DNA of 64,000 bases from contig JAGKQI010000069.1 in the NCBI GenBank assembly GCA_018806915.1, positions 496,001 through 560,000 on the forward strand, in the 5' to 3' direction. This DNA is from Phytophthora colocasiae. Taxonomy: Eukaryota; Oomycota; Peronosporomycetes; Peronosporales; Peronosporaceae. A model generated the notes under the pieces. It was given only the letters and a program-made list of their open reading frames with translations, did not search any database and had not been told where the DNA came from. The position numbers were made by a program, and so were the translations under genes. Below, in pieces: positions 63,444 through 64,000 of this stretch (position 1 is its first letter; the number at the start of each line of letters is the position of its first letter).

Positions 63444-64000
63444 ATGACGCGCCTTTCGACGATGCGGGACCGAATTTCCGTCATGAATCCGACAGGGGGC
63501 GACTCGAAGACGGCGTCTTGGCAACAACCGGAATGGAGAGGCCCCTTCAGTAGAATACAGCGGTTCTACCGCAAAAGACGACGCGGGTTGTTCGTGGGGA
63601 TGATCATCGTCGAGTTATTCTACGTCTTCGTGTCCGTCCCGCTCCGAATCGGCTTTCTGTACGACCCGTACCCGTCCGCAGACTGGGGAACCGGGTGGAC
63701 TGAAGACCTCACCGTCTTCACAGCTTTAGATGTACTGGCAGATGCTGTAGGATTCACTAGTTTACTAGATATCTTTGCTTCACAACGGAGAGAACAGGCT
63801 GCAGTAGCTGCAGATGCCACTGGAGCCATTGGAACAAGAAGACAACGGACGACACAGGCAGGAACAAAGACGGTAGAACGGAAGACGTCGGTGCTGTCCA
63901 AGTTAAGAGATTCCATGGTTGTCGCGTGGTCTTTAAACACAATTATCCCTGAAAGTCACGGCCACGAAGGCATCAGCCGTCCGGTTGTGCTGGAATTGCT
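63444..64000 (+). CDS. Ion-channel-like membrane protein, 3' partial
   Basis: An uninterrupted plus-strand frame from MTRLSTMRDRISVMNPTG to the window end (185 codons, no stop). After a basic RFYRKRRRG stretch comes a hydrophobic segment FVGMIIVELFYVFVSVPLRI, then GFLYDPYPSADWG and a second amphipathic stretch (LDVLADAVGFTSLLDIF). This resembles the start of the voltage-gated/cyclic-nucleotide-gated channel proteins common in oomycetes, where the first transmembrane helix carries a VPLRIGF-like motif. The pore and nucleotide-binding parts would lie outside. Starts at the second or third Met (63462, 63483) are possible. Confidence 0.65.
   Translation, partial: MTRLSTMRDRISVMNPTGGDSKTASWQQPEWRGPFSRIQRFYRKRRRGLFVGMIIVELFYVFVSVPLRIGFLYDPYPSADWGTGWTEDLTVFTALDVLADAVGFTSLLDIFASQRREQAAVAADATGAIGTRRQRTTQAGTKTVERKTSVLSKLRDSMVVAWSLNTIIPESHGHEGISRPVVLEL

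Noticed and set aside
1..64000. tRNA or rRNA genes
   Set aside because: No cloverleaf or rRNA-like segment recognised by eye; the tRNA-like matches are primer binding sites of retroelements.

Overview
The window is nuclear DNA of an oomycete plant pathogen, almost certainly a Phytophthora species. The evidence is a cluster of Crinkler (CRN) effector genes with LFLAK-type N-termini, an RXLR-dEER effector with a signal peptide, oomycete initiator (Inr) promoters, short GT-AG introns of 49 to 112 bp, and many young copia, gypsy and piggyBac elements. The species cannot be named from the sequence.

Left part (1-8253): a CRN cassette of a kinase-type CRN followed by an NTPase/nuclease-type CRN, a truncated secreted S33-like peptidase, a second kinase CRN that lost its acidic tail, and a third kinase CRN broken by transposons. 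At 8254-25965 a piggyBac element with TTAA target duplications sits inside that third CRN. A 14-kb Ty3/gypsy element (10586-24557) sits inside an intron of the piggyBac transposase gene. The gypsy carries two RNase H domains, a chromodomain integrase and a large antisense coiled-coil reading frame between integrase and 3' LTR.

Middle part (26.0-44.3 kb): the same kinase-CRN/NTPase-CRN cassette in inverted orientation. The NTPase CRN is split by a young copia element (26420-32421); the kinase CRN is intact. Next come a truncated duplicate of a carboxypeptidase gene reading in frame into another CRN, then the complete cytosolic carboxypeptidase gene and a convergent mitochondrial-type EngB GTPase gene.

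Right part (44.3-64 kb): a compact RXLR effector, then a cluster of five related multi-pass membrane protein genes. The first is split by a head-to-tail dimer of a second copia element (45798-55473) sharing a middle LTR; the dimer's first copy holds a solo LTR of another element. One family member (57203-59007) looks intact and the others are frameshifted or truncated. The 5' end of an apparent ion-channel gene runs off the right edge.

How it fits together: host-like genes (carboxypeptidase, EngB, ion channel) border duplicated effector cassettes, and three effector or membrane genes are broken by recent insertions with exact target duplications. Many coding regions carry single-base frameshifts although the flanking LTRs are nearly identical, so some frameshifts may be assembly errors.
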